DNA of 44,493 nucleotides. Source: Sellimonas caecigallum (GTDB lineage Bacteria > Bacillota > Clostridia > Lachnospirales > Lachnospiraceae). How positions within the stretch are numbered: position 1 is the stretch's first letter; each line of letters opens with the position of its first letter. Of this stretch, positions 1 through 7,638 are shown in pieces. The notes beneath the pieces were generated by a model. The model was given only the letters and a program-made list of their open reading frames with translations, was not told the origin of the DNA and searched no databases. The stretch lies in NCBI RefSeq assembly GCF_019754295.1, contig NZ_VIRV01000019.1:1-44493 (forward strand), in the 5' to 3' direction. The position numbers were made by a program, and so were the translations under genes.

Positions 1-194
1 CACATACATCACAGTTCTCCGATTGCCACACTTATGTTTATTCTTGTTATGAGATTTTCTTGCCCTTGCATTTGCCCTTATGAGCAATGAGGGAAAGAGT
101 AAACTTGTGTGTGACCGTATAAAGAGATAAGGCGAACACATTGCGATAAATCCTTTATTTTCAAGGCTTTTGGAGGATTTTATTAAAACACTGT

Positions 195-217
195 AACCTC
201 TGTTGAGAGGTTATAAT
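195..217 (+). promoter_or_regulatory. Dyad overlapping a -10 box upstream of the XRE gene
   Basis: A perfect 7-bp inverted repeat, AACCTCT-GTTG-AGAGGTT (195-212), runs straight into TATAAT (212-217), a good -10 box about 49 nt before the XRE start. I see no convincing -35 at the right distance. A dyad over a promoter upstream of a helix-turn-helix gene suggests autoregulation (inference). Bases 1-194 show no gene. Confidence 0.4.
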
Positions 218-265
218 TTACTGATATTCAAATCCTAATTTATCGGGCAGACAAGGAGGGAGAGC

Positions 266-1066
266 ATGGAGTTATCCATACAGGAACGGCTAAAAGACCT
301 GCGTGTGGAGCGTGGGCTGACATTGGAACAACTTGCGGAGCAGACCCATCTCTCCAAGTCTGCGCTGGGCAGCTATGAAGCGGAGGACTTCAAGGACATC
401 AGCCACTATGCCATTATCAAGCTGGCAAAGTTTTACGGCGTGACCGCCGATTATCTGCTGGGGCTGTCCGAAACCAAAAATCACCCAAACACCGATCTTG
501 CAGACCTGCGTTTGAGTGATGATATGATTGAACTATTGAAAAGCGGGCTGGTGGACAATTCCCTTTTGTGTGAACTGGCGACACACCCGGATTTTCCTCG
601 GCTCATGGCTGACCTTGAAATTTATGTGAATGACGTGGCAGGAAAACAGGTGCAGAGCGCAAACGCCATTGTGGACGCTGTGAGTGCAACAATTATGAAA
701 CAACACAATCCCGGCTTGACTGACCCGCAGTTAAGACAGCTTATCGCCGCCCACATTGACGATGACAGCTTTTGCCGCTATGTGATACAGCAGGACATAA
801 ACAAGATAGCCCTCGACCTGCGGGAAGCGCATAAGAACGATTTTTTCAGCGTTCCGGAGGACAACCCGCTGGAAGATTTCTTGCAGACCGCCGAGGAAAC
901 CGCCAGAGAGGACAGCGACCCGGAGCAAGCGGCTTTGGCGTTTATCTGTAAGCGGCTTAAACTGAATTACAAGAAGCTGTCTGAAGAAGAAAAGAAGTGG
1001 CTGAAAAAGATTGCACAGAAGTCGGACTTGCTGAAAAATCCAAACCCACAGCGGGGGAGAAAATAA
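266..1066 (+). CDS. XRE-family transcriptional regulator of a mobile element
   Basis: A 266-aa cytoplasmic DNA-binding protein. Residues about 6-66 form a classical HTH_3 (XRE) domain: an ERLKDLR first helix, LTLEQLAEQTHLSKSALGSY for the helix-turn-helix, and the YGVTADYLLGLSE ending typical of Firmicutes regulators. The remaining 200 residues are helical and charged, ending in a lysine-rich tail, and match no domain I can name. The start is set by GGAGGGAGAGC just before ATG. Long XRE proteins of this kind are carried by conjugative elements of gut Firmicutes, often upstream of the transfer module (family knowledge). Its partner here is a DNA repair gene 40 nt downstream on the same strand. 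Its target is probably its own promoter dyad at 195-212 (inference). Confidence 0.8.
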   Translation: MELSIQERLKDLRVERGLTLEQLAEQTHLSKSALGSYEAEDFKDISHYAIIKLAKFYGVTADYLLGLSETKNHPNTDLADLRLSDDMIELLKSGLVDNSLLCELATHPDFPRLMADLEIYVNDVAGKQVQSANAIVDAVSATIMKQHNPGLTDPQLRQLIAAHIDDDSFCRYVIQQDINKIALDLREAHKNDFFSVPEDNPLEDFLQTAEETAREDSDPEQAALAFICKRLKLNYKKLSEEEKKWLKKIAQKSDLLKNPNPQRGRK

Positions 1067-1105
1067 GTGGGCGACAAAAACAAATTTTACAAAACGGAGG
1101 ATACC

Positions 1106-1675
1106 ATGAAGAAAGACGATAGAGAAAGATGTTCGTGGGCAACCACAGAACTCTATAAAGAATACCATGATGAGGAATGGGGAAAGCCCGTTCATGATGA
1201 TAGAAAACTATTTGAAATGTTGGTTCTTGAAGGTATGCAAGCCGGATTATCATGGCTGACGATATTAAATAAAAGAGCTGCATTTAAGGAAGCCTTCAAC
1301 GAGTTTGATTATCAAAAAATTGCTCTCTATGACGAAACTAAAATTGATGAGTTAATGCAAAATCCCAATATTGTTCGCAATAGATTAAAAATTAAGTCGA
1401 CAATCACAAACGCACAGCAATTTATCAAAATCCAAGAAGAATACGGAAGTTTTGATAAGTTTATTTGGTCTTATGTTAAGAATAGACCGATTCATAATCA
1501 TTTCAAATCGGAAGCGGACATTCCTGCAACAACGCCACTTTCAGATAGAATCAGTAAAGACTTAAAAAAACGAGGCTTTAAGTTTGTAGGCAGCACGATT
1601 ATATATGCGTATATGCAGGCAATCGGAATTGTAAACGACCATGTGAAAGGTTGCTATTTGTATGTACCAGAATAA
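1106..1675 (+). CDS. tag: DNA-3-methyladenine glycosylase I
   Basis: A 189-aa base-excision repair enzyme that removes 3-methyladenine from alkylated DNA. The Tag signature is clear: RCSWATTELYKEYHDEEWG at the N-terminus (a zinc-ligand Cys and the Y-H-D-E-EWG substrate pocket), then FEMLVLEGMQAGLSW, the helix-hairpin-helix region NPNIVRNRLKI, and a C-terminal GFKFVGSTIIYAYMQAIGIVNDH segment containing a further zinc ligand His. The length is normal for the family (about 185-195 aa). The reading frame is open further upstream, but GGAGGATACC directly before the ATG at 1106 decides the start. It is probably co-transcribed with the XRE gene as cargo of the mobile element. The base composition is more AT-rich than the flanking element DNA, so it may have been acquired separately (inference). 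Confidence 0.93.
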   Translation: MKKDDRERCSWATTELYKEYHDEEWGKPVHDDRKLFEMLVLEGMQAGLSWLTILNKRAAFKEAFNEFDYQKIALYDETKIDELMQNPNIVRNRLKIKSTITNAQQFIKIQEEYGSFDKFIWSYVKNRPIHNHFKSEADIPATTPLSDRISKDLKKRGFKFVGSTIIYAYMQAIGIVNDHVKGCYLYVPE

Positions 1676-1796
1676 TTCAATATTTCGGTACAATTTATCG
1701 AGAGATAGCAAAGCCAGCCGAGCCAGTCAACGGTCAAGATGAACGGCGCGGCGGTGCCGTTGACAGTCCCGCCCGTCTTTGCTGATGGGCAATCAA

Positions 1797-1840
1797 GGCG
1801 GGAAAGCCCTAAAATGGCTTCCCGCCCATTTTAATTTTTA
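1797..1840 (+). terminator. Rho-independent terminator-like hairpin after tag
   Basis: GGCGGGAAAGCC (1797-1808) pairs with GGCTTCCCGCC (1816-1826), one bulged A, loop CTAAAAT, followed by ATTTTAATTTTTA. It lies 120 nt after the tag stop codon and could end the XRE-tag transcript. Confidence 0.5.
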
Positions 1841-2279
1841 CATCTTTAAACACTCCAAAATCAGAAAGAGAGCGGCCAAGCACTTTGAGGGATTGGCCGC
1901 CTTGTCCACCCATCCAGCGGGGCGGCGGTCAAGGCCGGGTGTAACCCCGTTCATTTCAGCCTTGACGGTTGCCCGCTGTCCTGCTACTTTTCCGGGAGTG
2001 TGGCCACAACTTCGGGACACTTTGTCCACAAGTCGGAGCGTAGGACGAGGGACGGGGGCTTTCATATACGCCCAGTCTGCTGTTGAAACCAGACCTGTGC
2101 TTACGGCTCTACGCCACGCAAGCACAGCCCTGTTTTCCTGCCGCTTCAAATGCCCTTGCCCTCCCCGGCGGCAACGGCATTTTCACGGCAACGCCGACAG
2201 AGCGTATAACACACTACACTTTGCTTCGCAAAGTCGTGTGCCAAATGGGGGCGTTGCCCCCTTTGGAAACCCCCACAAG

Positions 2280-2323
2280 AAAAGGCGGTACGCTACCCCT
2301 CCACGGGGCGCATACCGCCTTTT
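2280..2323. terminator. Bidirectional terminator-like hairpin
   Basis: An 11-bp perfect stem, AAAAGGCGGTA with TACCGCCTTTT, contains an inner CCCC/GGGG pairing at 2296-2308. A-runs on one side and T-runs on the other would let it work in both directions. It sits at the mobile-element end, shortly before the truncated XRE gene. Confidence 0.45.
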
Positions 2324-2388
2324 CTTGTTATCCAGCCCTCCGGCTGTATCGATTGAGCAAAAGTCAGCGTGGGATTGATGTGGTATCT

Positions 2389-2526
2389 TTATCTTTGGGA
2401 AACTCCCGTTTCCCACTTTGAAACTGTGGCTTTTGTTACCCCGACAAATTTAGCCAGTTCTTCCTGTGTAATTTTCTTTTCTTTCCTTAACCTGGAAAGA
2501 TTTTCTGCAAATTTGATTTTATCCAT
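2389..2526 (-). pseudogene. XRE regulator truncated by the mobile element
   Basis: From ATG at 2526 the minus strand reads 45 codons of a clean XRE helix-turn-helix: FAENLSRLRKEKKITQEELA, then KFVGVTKATVSKWETG, and then VSQR and a TAA stop. Homologues continue after the KWETG motif with a P-D-I-type helix and a DELLG-type ending, so the protein stops in the middle of its DNA-binding domain. The divergence begins exactly where the hairpin-rich element DNA begins, so insertion or deletion at about 2390-2400 is the simplest explanation (inference). A good promoter and operator-like dyad remain upstream at 2543-2589. It lies next to the sipW/tasA locus, which in Bacillus subtilis is controlled by the XRE protein SinR; whether this gene had that job is unknown. 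Confidence 0.7.
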
Positions 2527-2542
2527 TTTTTTCTTTCTCTCC

Positions 2543-2589
2543 TTTGCCTCCATTATACGCCGACAGCATAATAAAACAATGGAGGCAAA
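2543..2589 (-). promoter_or_regulatory. Promoter and operator-like dyad of the truncated XRE gene
   Basis: On the minus strand, -35 TTGTTT (2574-2579), 16-bp spacer, -10 TATAAT (2552-2557). A perfect 12-bp inverted repeat, TTTGCCTCCATT (2578-2589 read on minus) and AATGGAGGCAAA (2543-2554), covers both promoter boxes. This is the arrangement expected of an XRE operator. Confidence 0.6.
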
Positions 2590-2609
2590 AGATACTTTTT
2601 GAAATTAAA

Positions 2610-3080
2610 TCAACCAATGCGATACATGCGTTTCCTTTTCTGTCCTTTTCTGAAAATTCCACGCACAAGAAAATACCCTGCCAGATAGAGAAGTGTTCTG
2701 TAACTACGCAGAGCATCGTAGATAACAGCCCCTTTTCGGAGAACAAACACCATTTTCCCATATACCTGATCTTCCGCTACCGGACTGAAATCTTCCGTTT
2801 CGTTTGCATCCCCTTTTGTCACAAAAGCGCCGTTTTCTTTTCTCTGTACTCTGTGAAGGACAAAGCTTCCGCCAGAGAGCCGAAACGCAATCACATCGCC
2901 GGTCGAAATAGGATGGATATCGTCTTTTTTCAGATATACAAGATCTCCTGCCCGCACCGTCGGTGTCATAGATCCTGAAAGTACTCCAAAAGGTTCCAAA
3001 CCAGCCAAAGGAAGAATTCCGATAAAAAACAGATACGCCGCCAGAAGAAAGGCCTGCATCCGGTCAAGCATCCTAAACAT
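2610..3080 (-). CDS. sipW: SipW-like (ER-type) signal peptidase I
   Basis: A 156-aa membrane-bound serine protease that would remove the signal peptides of the TasA-like proteins encoded upstream. An N-terminal membrane segment (about residues 9-29) precedes the catalytic serine in FGVLSGSMTPTVRAGDLV (Ser37). The general base position is histidine (FVLHRV, His76), not lysine, which marks the SipW/archaeal/ER class. KGDANETEDFSPV (about 89-101) is the conserved Asp box, and a second hydrophobic segment lies near residues 130-142, followed by a basic tail. I chose ATG 3080, which overlaps the stop codon of the previous gene in the string ATGTTTAG; a longer frame from 3131 would overlap that gene by 59 nt. 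It is the last gene of the five-gene operon. Dedicated SipW enzymes normally sit beside their substrates (established for B. subtilis tapA-sipW-tasA). Confidence 0.88.
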   Translation of the reverse strand: MFRMLDRMQAFLLAAYLFFIGILPLAGLEPFGVLSGSMTPTVRAGDLVYLKKDDIHPISTGDVIAFRLSGGSFVLHRVQRKENGAFVTKGDANETEDFSPVAEDQVYGKMVFVLRKGAVIYDALRSYRTLLYLAGYFLVRGIFRKGQKRKRMYRIG

Positions 3081-4230
3081 GCCGTCTCTTTTCCTTTCTT
3101 TTCCTCCGGATCCATCCATAAGCGCATCCAAAAATCGTACATCCGGCGGCTGCGAAAATCAAGAACAAACCGGAAATCGACCTCTCTCCTGTTTTTACCG
3201 GTTCTTTCTGATCCGGCATGATGTCTCCTCCTGAATTTCCCTGTTCCGGCGGATCTGCCATAGCACTTTGCCCCAGGAATGTCCATGTCATAGAACCGTT
3301 TTTCCTCGCATATGCGTTGTCCAGATTCTCTGGGATTGATAAGGAGAAAGAAAGCGTGTCTTCCTCTCCCGGACCATATTCTCGCAAAAATTGGAATTTG
3401 GAAAGGGAATCCGGATCCAGATTATCGTCGTATACAGTTTCTCCGCTCTTTTCCGTAATCGTCAGATGCATCTCCTGAATCAGTTCACTTTCCAGTTCTG
3501 CCGCCACTTTCATCCACAACGTCTCTGTAACCGGAAAGTTATTTTTGATTTGGATCTCTCCTTGGAAAACATCTCCCGGGGCCAGATCTCCAAAATCTTC
3601 AAAAAATGTATCTGGATTTGCCGCGATCCGATCGCCCTCCAGGATGACTTTACAAAGCCCGGCATCAGAATCCATAAGGCGGAATGTATACCCCTCTTCC
3701 GGTTCATTTGCCTCCAGGATCTCCGTGTCGCCCCACGGTGTATCTGATGTAAAATCCGGTTCAAAGTTCCGGCTCTGGACAGCATCTGCCTCGGTCTGAA
3801 TTTGGATATTTTCCTTGTCAATCTTATCCTGATCCCATGATTGTGGCAGAGCAAATGTTTTGTAAACCTTGACGCTCTCGCCATGAGAAATCGGTTTTTC
3901 ATAGTAAAGATACTTGCCTTTTTCGATCCAACCGTCCGGAATTCCGCCGAAACATGTAAGCGGTATCTCCTCCTTGGCATCTGTTAAAAGCCGCACTCTT
4001 ACATAGCAGCTGTCTCCCTGGACTTCAATATCCGTCGGCATGCTGACTGGTTTCCCTGGCACAAGATTCCGAGCCTCTTCCACAGTTTCCTGCCGGATGG
4101 CAATCCGCACCTCTCCTGTTCGAAATCGGGATGTGACAGATGTCTCTTTTTCTCCGGATGCGGATGCCGACATGCCAAGAACAGACAACATGATCAGAAC
4201 CGCAGGGACGATTTGTATCTTCTTTTTCAT
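3073..4230 (-). CDS. Secreted TasA-like protein with a cell-wall sorting tail
   Basis: 385 aa. A signal peptide at residues 1-26 (MKKKIQIV, hydrophobic core, SASASG) is followed by an acidic beta-rich body. Its RFRTGEVRIAIR opening and CYVRVRLLTDA strand resemble camelysin/TasA-family folds, and DLAPGDVFQGEIQIKNN (about 215-231) is the usual strand of secreted matrix proteins with a conserved aromatic. The end is a sorting-signal-like module: PVKTGE (344-349), a hydrophobic helix, then RRKRKEKRRH. PxxTG-type variants such as VKTG are used by some clostridial sortases (family knowledge), but no sortase gene lies in the window, so attachment by the membrane helix alone is possible. It overlaps the upstream adhesin gene by 4 nt (ATGA), indicating translational coupling. 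Likely role: basal anchor of the fibre made by the neighbouring products (inference). Confidence 0.65.
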   Translation of the reverse strand: MKKKIQIVPAVLIMLSVLGMSASASGEKETSVTSRFRTGEVRIAIRQETVEEARNLVPGKPVSMPTDIEVQGDSCYVRVRLLTDAKEEIPLTCFGGIPDGWIEKGKYLYYEKPISHGESVKVYKTFALPQSWDQDKIDKENIQIQTEADAVQSRNFEPDFTSDTPWGDTEILEANEPEEGYTFRLMDSDAGLCKVILEGDRIAANPDTFFEDFGDLAPGDVFQGEIQIKNNFPVTETLWMKVAAELESELIQEMHLTITEKSGETVYDDNLDPDSLSKFQFLREYGPGEEDTLSFSLSIPENLDNAYARKNGSMTWTFLGQSAMADPPEQGNSGGDIMPDQKEPVKTGERSISGLFLIFAAAGCTIFGCAYGWIRRKRKEKRRHV

Positions 4231-6221
4231 TCGCCCACCTCTTTTCCAAATCGATTGACAGTCACGTCATTATGACTCAAATTCCTGTAATTGGAAAGTT
4301 CATTGCAGAATGTTGCTTTGGCATCATTGTGATCCAGCGTCTGAAGTTCTGCCTCCTCTCCCTTTACTGTACCATGTTCTACTTCTTTGATGCCTGTAAA
4401 ACGATAACGTGCCACCTCTATCTCGCAGACGGTCCACGTTCCTGCAGGAACATTCACAGTGACAGATTTTCTTCGGATTTCCTCCTCTCCGAAAGGGTCA
4501 TCAAAGGAAATCATTCGGTAAAAAGTTCGTTTTCCGCCATCGATGTCCTCTCCGGAAATCCGGAACAGAAAGGTAGGCACGCCGTAGGGTTCATAGGCCC
4601 CTTTTACTTCTTTTGTGATCGTCAATACAGGATTTCTGTTGTAAATAACCTTTATCTGATGGTCCGCATTGAGTTTTGTAAAAGAATATTCCGAAGGGAA
4701 TTTAGACGGATCGATTGTATTTCCGTCCACAGATATGGATTCCAGTTCAAATCCTTCCTCCGGAGCATACTGAATTTTCTTTGTGCTCCCGGCTTCTGCT
4801 TTTTGATCTGATGAGGTAATGGTTCCATTCTTGACTTCAGTTTGAATTTGAAAATAGAAACGGTTCGTGACTGGTTTGCTTTCCTTTTCTCCGAGATCCG
4901 TTTTCAGAAATGCAGTGTTGCTTATTTCATTAGAGTTTCCGAATATATAATCCGGCCGCTTATGTACAGTAATGCGTACTTCCAGCGTCTTCCCATAGAT
5001 CCAGCCAGAACTGGTATCTTTTGCTCTTACTTCGACTTTATCTTGCACGCCTTTTTCTGTCTGTATATCGAAAGATGAAGTGACTTCTTTTTCGTTATCA
5101 GCATCAAACACCGTCACAGTATCGCATGTCACAGCTTCAGGCAGTGTATCTGTCATCACGATATATTCATAATAATCCGCCGGCTGACACTCCGGTATTT
5201 TGAAATTAACCTGATACTCGTATGGCTCAGATCCGTGAATGTCTGTCTTTGACACATTTTTCTGCGGAGTTGGAGTGATGAATTTCCCATATCCTTTCGC
5301 GGAACCGGCAATCCATCCTAGCGTGACTCCGCCTTCATTTACTTCCTCTACAGCCCGCTCTCCTTCCATGTAGATTTCAAATTTGGAATAAGCTTCCTGA
5401 AGCTGCTTAGTGACATACTTCTCATATGTGCATGTTCCAGGAAGCGCCACACCTCCTCCTACTCTAAGCGTAAAGACTGATGTATCTTCGTACTGGATTT
5501 GTACACTGTCCTTTTCATACTCCTGCGAATCTATGTTATCTGCATAGAAATAATGGAATCCGTCCTCTTCCTTGTAATAAACTCTGCTGTCTTCCGGTAT
5601 ATTCATCCCGCTTAACGAGTCGTTTTTGCTGATCCCAAGTATCTGTCCGTAATCCAGATCTTCCGCCCGATAGGTCATATCCACTTTCAAAGGATTCCCC
5701 TGATCGTCAAATATTTCCAGTTTTGCTTCATACCAAATGTCGCTGAAAGTCAGCCCATAGAGATCTGTCGTAAGTGACAGAACTACGCCTACTACCGGGT
5801 AGTATCTTTCCCCTGATTCGGTTCGATAATCTGGCCAGTCTGTAAATGTGATCTTCAGATTCGTGCTTTTTCCTTTGTAATTTCCCATATTTGTAAGATA
5901 ACAGGAAATTTTCCCTTTCTGCGCGTCGCTCGTGACCATCTGTCCCCACCGTTCGATGGAGGCTCCTTTCTGATGATACGGCTTTTTCCCATTAACTCCA
6001 CTTGCATCTGTCCATGTACATGTCGTCTGTTCTGTCCTCTTCAGCCGGAAAGAATAGTCAGAGTTTTCCGGATCCCCATAATTTTTGACTGTAATATCAC
6101 TTCCTTCCTGCTTTGCTGCTTCGAGAGCAGGGACATGGGTTGCTGCATGGGAGACGATGCCTCCAAATCCCAGAAGGAACGCCATACAGACAGTAATAAA
6201 GAGTGTTTTCCATTTCTTCAA
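4227..6221 (-). CDS. Large secreted adhesin-like protein of the SipW locus
   Basis: 664 aa with a standard signal peptide (MKKWKTLFITVCMAFLLGFG, cleavage probably near SHAATH). The body is beta-rich. A segment around residues 345-450 (YEYIVMTDTLPEAVTCD onward) resembles the isopeptide-forming domains of Gram-positive pili and adhesins. Next comes a short repeat of the type found in surface proteins (EEGFELESISVDGN, about 505-518), then a Cna-B/SpaA-like segment (VLTITKEVKG, about 550-660). It ends VTVNRFGKEVGE with no LPXTG or membrane helix, so it is either released or held by its partners. It ends 4 nt inside the next gene. Function in host or biofilm adhesion is inferred from fold hints and operon context; no single family name can be assigned. 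Confidence 0.6.
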   Translation of the reverse strand: MKKWKTLFITVCMAFLLGFGGIVSHAATHVPALEAAKQEGSDITVKNYGDPENSDYSFRLKRTEQTTCTWTDASGVNGKKPYHQKGASIERWGQMVTSDAQKGKISCYLTNMGNYKGKSTNLKITFTDWPDYRTESGERYYPVVGVVLSLTTDLYGLTFSDIWYEAKLEIFDDQGNPLKVDMTYRAEDLDYGQILGISKNDSLSGMNIPEDSRVYYKEEDGFHYFYADNIDSQEYEKDSVQIQYEDTSVFTLRVGGGVALPGTCTYEKYVTKQLQEAYSKFEIYMEGERAVEEVNEGGVTLGWIAGSAKGYGKFITPTPQKNVSKTDIHGSEPYEYQVNFKIPECQPADYYEYIVMTDTLPEAVTCDTVTVFDADNEKEVTSSFDIQTEKGVQDKVEVRAKDTSSGWIYGKTLEVRITVHKRPDYIFGNSNEISNTAFLKTDLGEKESKPVTNRFYFQIQTEVKNGTITSSDQKAEAGSTKKIQYAPEEGFELESISVDGNTIDPSKFPSEYSFTKLNADHQIKVIYNRNPVLTITKEVKGAYEPYGVPTFLFRISGEDIDGGKRTFYRMISFDDPFGEEEIRRKSVTVNVPAGTWTVCEIEVARYRFTGIKEVEHGTVKGEEAELQTLDHNDAKATFCNELSNYRNLSHNDVTVNRFGKEVGE

Positions 6222-6233
6222 ATTGATTCCTCC

Positions 6234-6755
6234 TTACTTTCCCTTTATGGATGCAAACGCTTCTATGGGAGAGTCGTACCCTGCTGCCTGGACCGTCTCC
6301 TCGTACACGATCACTTCAAACGGAACTGCCTCGTCGTGTGTACGCACCGCACGAATGATCGGTTCTGTCTCTTCCCCTGGTCCAAGGATGTGTTGATAAT
6401 AATAATACCCATCCTCTCCTTTTTCAGACCAGTCCTTAGTATTCACGTCCATAGTTACATGTACTGCACTGTCCCAGGTTTCCGCGATGACTCTGACATA
6501 GCAGTCGGTATCCGTATCATTTTTGACTGTCACAACTTTTTCATATTCCGTATCCGGCTTTACTTCATCCGGCGGGGTAAACTCTTCCTCGATATGGCTT
6601 TTATTGCTTCCGGCACGGACTACATTGACCTTTTCATCCAAGTTGGATAGATATGCATCCGCCACCCCGGCAAGACCCTGGTACAATTTGATGCCTCCAA
6701 AGAGAAAACCTCCCAGAACAGCCAGTATACAGAGTTTCCTGGTCCATCTTCTCAT
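6234..6755 (-). CDS. TasA/camelysin-like protein with SipW-type signal
   Basis: 173 aa. An N-terminal basic stretch and hydrophobic helix (LCILAVLGGFLFGGIKL) lead into VADAYLSNLDEKVNVVRAG, a recognisable variant of the SipW-dependent cleavage/maturation signature A-Y-x-T-D-x-E-x-x-N. A strand pattern typical of TasA folds follows (EYEKVVTVKNDTDTDCYVRV, about 70-89) and a GPGEETEPI strand near 125. It is small for TasA (about 260 aa) and closer in size to the accessory or minor subunits. It is the second gene of the operon, 15 nt after the first; the adhesin gene follows after 12 nt. Probable role: minor fibre subunit or assembly factor, processed by the SipW enzyme at the operon end (inference). 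Confidence 0.7.
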   Translation of the reverse strand: MRRWTRKLCILAVLGGFLFGGIKLYQGLAGVADAYLSNLDEKVNVVRAGSNKSHIEEEFTPPDEVKPDTEYEKVVTVKNDTDTDCYVRVIAETWDSAVHVTMDVNTKDWSEKGEDGYYYYQHILGPGEETEPIIRAVRTHDEAVPFEVIVYEETVQAAGYDSPIEAFASIKGK

Positions 6756-6770
6756 AGCCGCTCCCTTCTT

Positions 6771-7430
6771 TTATCCTTCCTGGTTTTGCTTCATATACAT
6801 ATCGTAAATATCTTCCGGCAATTTGGAATCTCCTGCGTTTTCCGCCTGGATCGCATAGCTCTTTACCGGGATTTCCAATGTAGCGTCATCGATCTGTCCT
6901 TCCACTGCATTGACAAGTGTGATGTCAGTAAAAAGCGGCGGTGTCGTCTCGCCCGGTTTGAGCATCATGCACTCTGTTTCGCTTCCGTACGCATAGACAT
7001 ATTTCCGGAATTTCTCCTCGTCGTTTTCTCCAACATCCTCCTCCTTGATCTTGGTCCATCCTTCCTGGATTTCATAGGAAAAAAGTTCCGTCTCAGCGGC
7101 AGGAAGCTTCTGTCCATCCTCTCCCACACAGACTATATTTTTAACCGGAATCTGTACTTCAGCGAAGACAAAAGCATCATTTTTCCCCGTGTTCGTGATT
7201 TCCGGATCTTTCTGGATCATTTCGTTCGGAGTAATATCCTGCTTGTCGTCTTCCGGCACATCCTCCCATCCCGGTTCTTCCAAGTCTGTCTTTACATTTC
7301 CAACTGTTACCGTGTTGATCTTCTCATCAGAATCTGTAAAATACGCAGACAGTCCGCTAAGAGCGCCAAAACAGGCGGTTCCCACAAGCGCCATGGCGAT
7401 AATCGCCTTCCATATTCTATTTTTTCTCAT
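6771..7430 (-). CDS. TasA-like major fibre subunit candidate
   Basis: 219 aa. The signal segment MRKNRIWKAIIAMALVG... continues into GLSAYFTDSDEKINTVTVG (about 26-44), a textbook SipW-dependent signal (A-Y-F-T-D-x-E-x-x-N-x-x-x-V-G). The mature part has the TasA-type beta pattern: IQKDPEITNTGKNDAFVFAE (about 72-91), then LKPGETTPPLFTDITLVNAV (about 157-176) with the conserved 'x-PGETT-x-LF' feature. It is the first gene of the operon, usually the most highly expressed position, and has GGAGGAATTTT before its ATG. Secreted TasA homologues polymerise into extracellular fibres (established for B. subtilis TasA). Whether this one does is inference. The operon leader (7431-7603) contains hairpins and a very short reading frame. 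Confidence 0.78.
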   Translation of the reverse strand: MRKNRIWKAIIAMALVGTACFGALSGLSAYFTDSDEKINTVTVGNVKTDLEEPGWEDVPEDDKQDITPNEMIQKDPEITNTGKNDAFVFAEVQIPVKNIVCVGEDGQKLPAAETELFSYEIQEGWTKIKEEDVGENDEEKFRKYVYAYGSETECMMLKPGETTPPLFTDITLVNAVEGQIDDATLEIPVKSYAIQAENAGDSKLPEDIYDMYMKQNQEG

Positions 7431-7452
7431 AAAATTCCTCCATAATCATCCT

Positions 7453-7488
7453 TTATTCAGTAAATAGGTACAAAAATAAAACCACCAA
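7453..7488 (-). CDS. Possible 11-residue leader peptide before the tasA-like operon
   Basis: GGAGGTGG, the strongest ribosome site nearby, precedes TTG at 7488. The frame reads a hydrophobic peptide of 11 residues (MVVLFLYLFTE, TTG read as Met) and stops 22 nt before the tasA-like ATG. It could be a regulatory leader peptide or a chance frame. There is no family evidence. Confidence 0.25.
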   Translation of the reverse strand: MVVLFLYLFTE

Positions 7489-7543
7489 GGGAACCACCTC
7501 CTCTGCTCGTCCTGCTTTGTCTCAATAAAATAAATTGGGATTG

Positions 7544-7563
7544 CTGAAACAGAATCGTTTCAG
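7544..7563 (-). promoter_or_regulatory. Dyad in the leader of the tasA-like operon
   Basis: CTGAAAC-AGAATC-GTTTCAG is a perfect 7-bp dyad in the operon leader; a second 5-bp one, GGCTG...CAGCC, lies at 7576-7592. They could be RNA hairpins or a regulator site; no known riboswitch class is recognisable. Confidence 0.3.
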
Positions 7564-7609
7564 ACAAAATAGAATGGCTGTCTGATGCAGCCTTTTTAGA
7601 AATGTCTAC

Positions 7610-7638
7610 AGTATAGCACGGGCATATATAAAAAGCAA
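7610..7638 (-). promoter_or_regulatory. Candidate promoter of the tasA-like/sipW operon
   Basis: On the minus strand, TTGCTT (7633-7638), 17-bp spacer, TATACT (7610-7615). This would start transcription near 7603 and give a leader of about 170 nt. The -35 box overlaps the terminator of the preceding gene. Confidence 0.4.

Larger units (their letters stand above)
1676..2388. other. Hairpin-rich non-coding end of the mobile element
   Basis: 713 bases without a convincing gene; the open frames lack family resemblance and ribosome sites. It is unusually structured: a terminator-like hairpin at 1797-1840; GTCAAGGC (1928-1935) pairing with GCCTTGAC (1959-1966); a hairpin at about 2208-2240 around ACTTTGCTTCGCAAAGT; CCAAATGGGGGC-GTT-GCCCCCTTTGG (2241-2266); and AAAAGGCGGTA (2280-2290) pairing with TACCGCCTTTT (2313-2323). 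CGGTCAAG...ATGAACGG at 1731-1746 recurs inverted at 1947-1968. A structured leader of this sort usually lies near the transfer origin and relaxase gene of Tn1549/Tn4451-like elements (inference from memory); no relaxase gene is present here. Confidence 0.45.

Noticed and set aside
1838-2149. Open frame of 103 codons on the minus strand in the element end
   Set aside because: No ribosome site, no family resemblance and biased by GC-rich hairpins. Treated as non-coding.
2397-2414. Inverted repeat GGGAAAC...GTTTCCC at the presumed element boundary
   Set aside because: It is explained by codons of the helix-turn-helix end; not clearly an attachment site.
7576-7596. Plus-strand hairpin GGCTG...CAGCC followed by TTTTTAG
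   Set aside because: There is no plus-strand gene to terminate, so probably part of the leader of the leftward operon.
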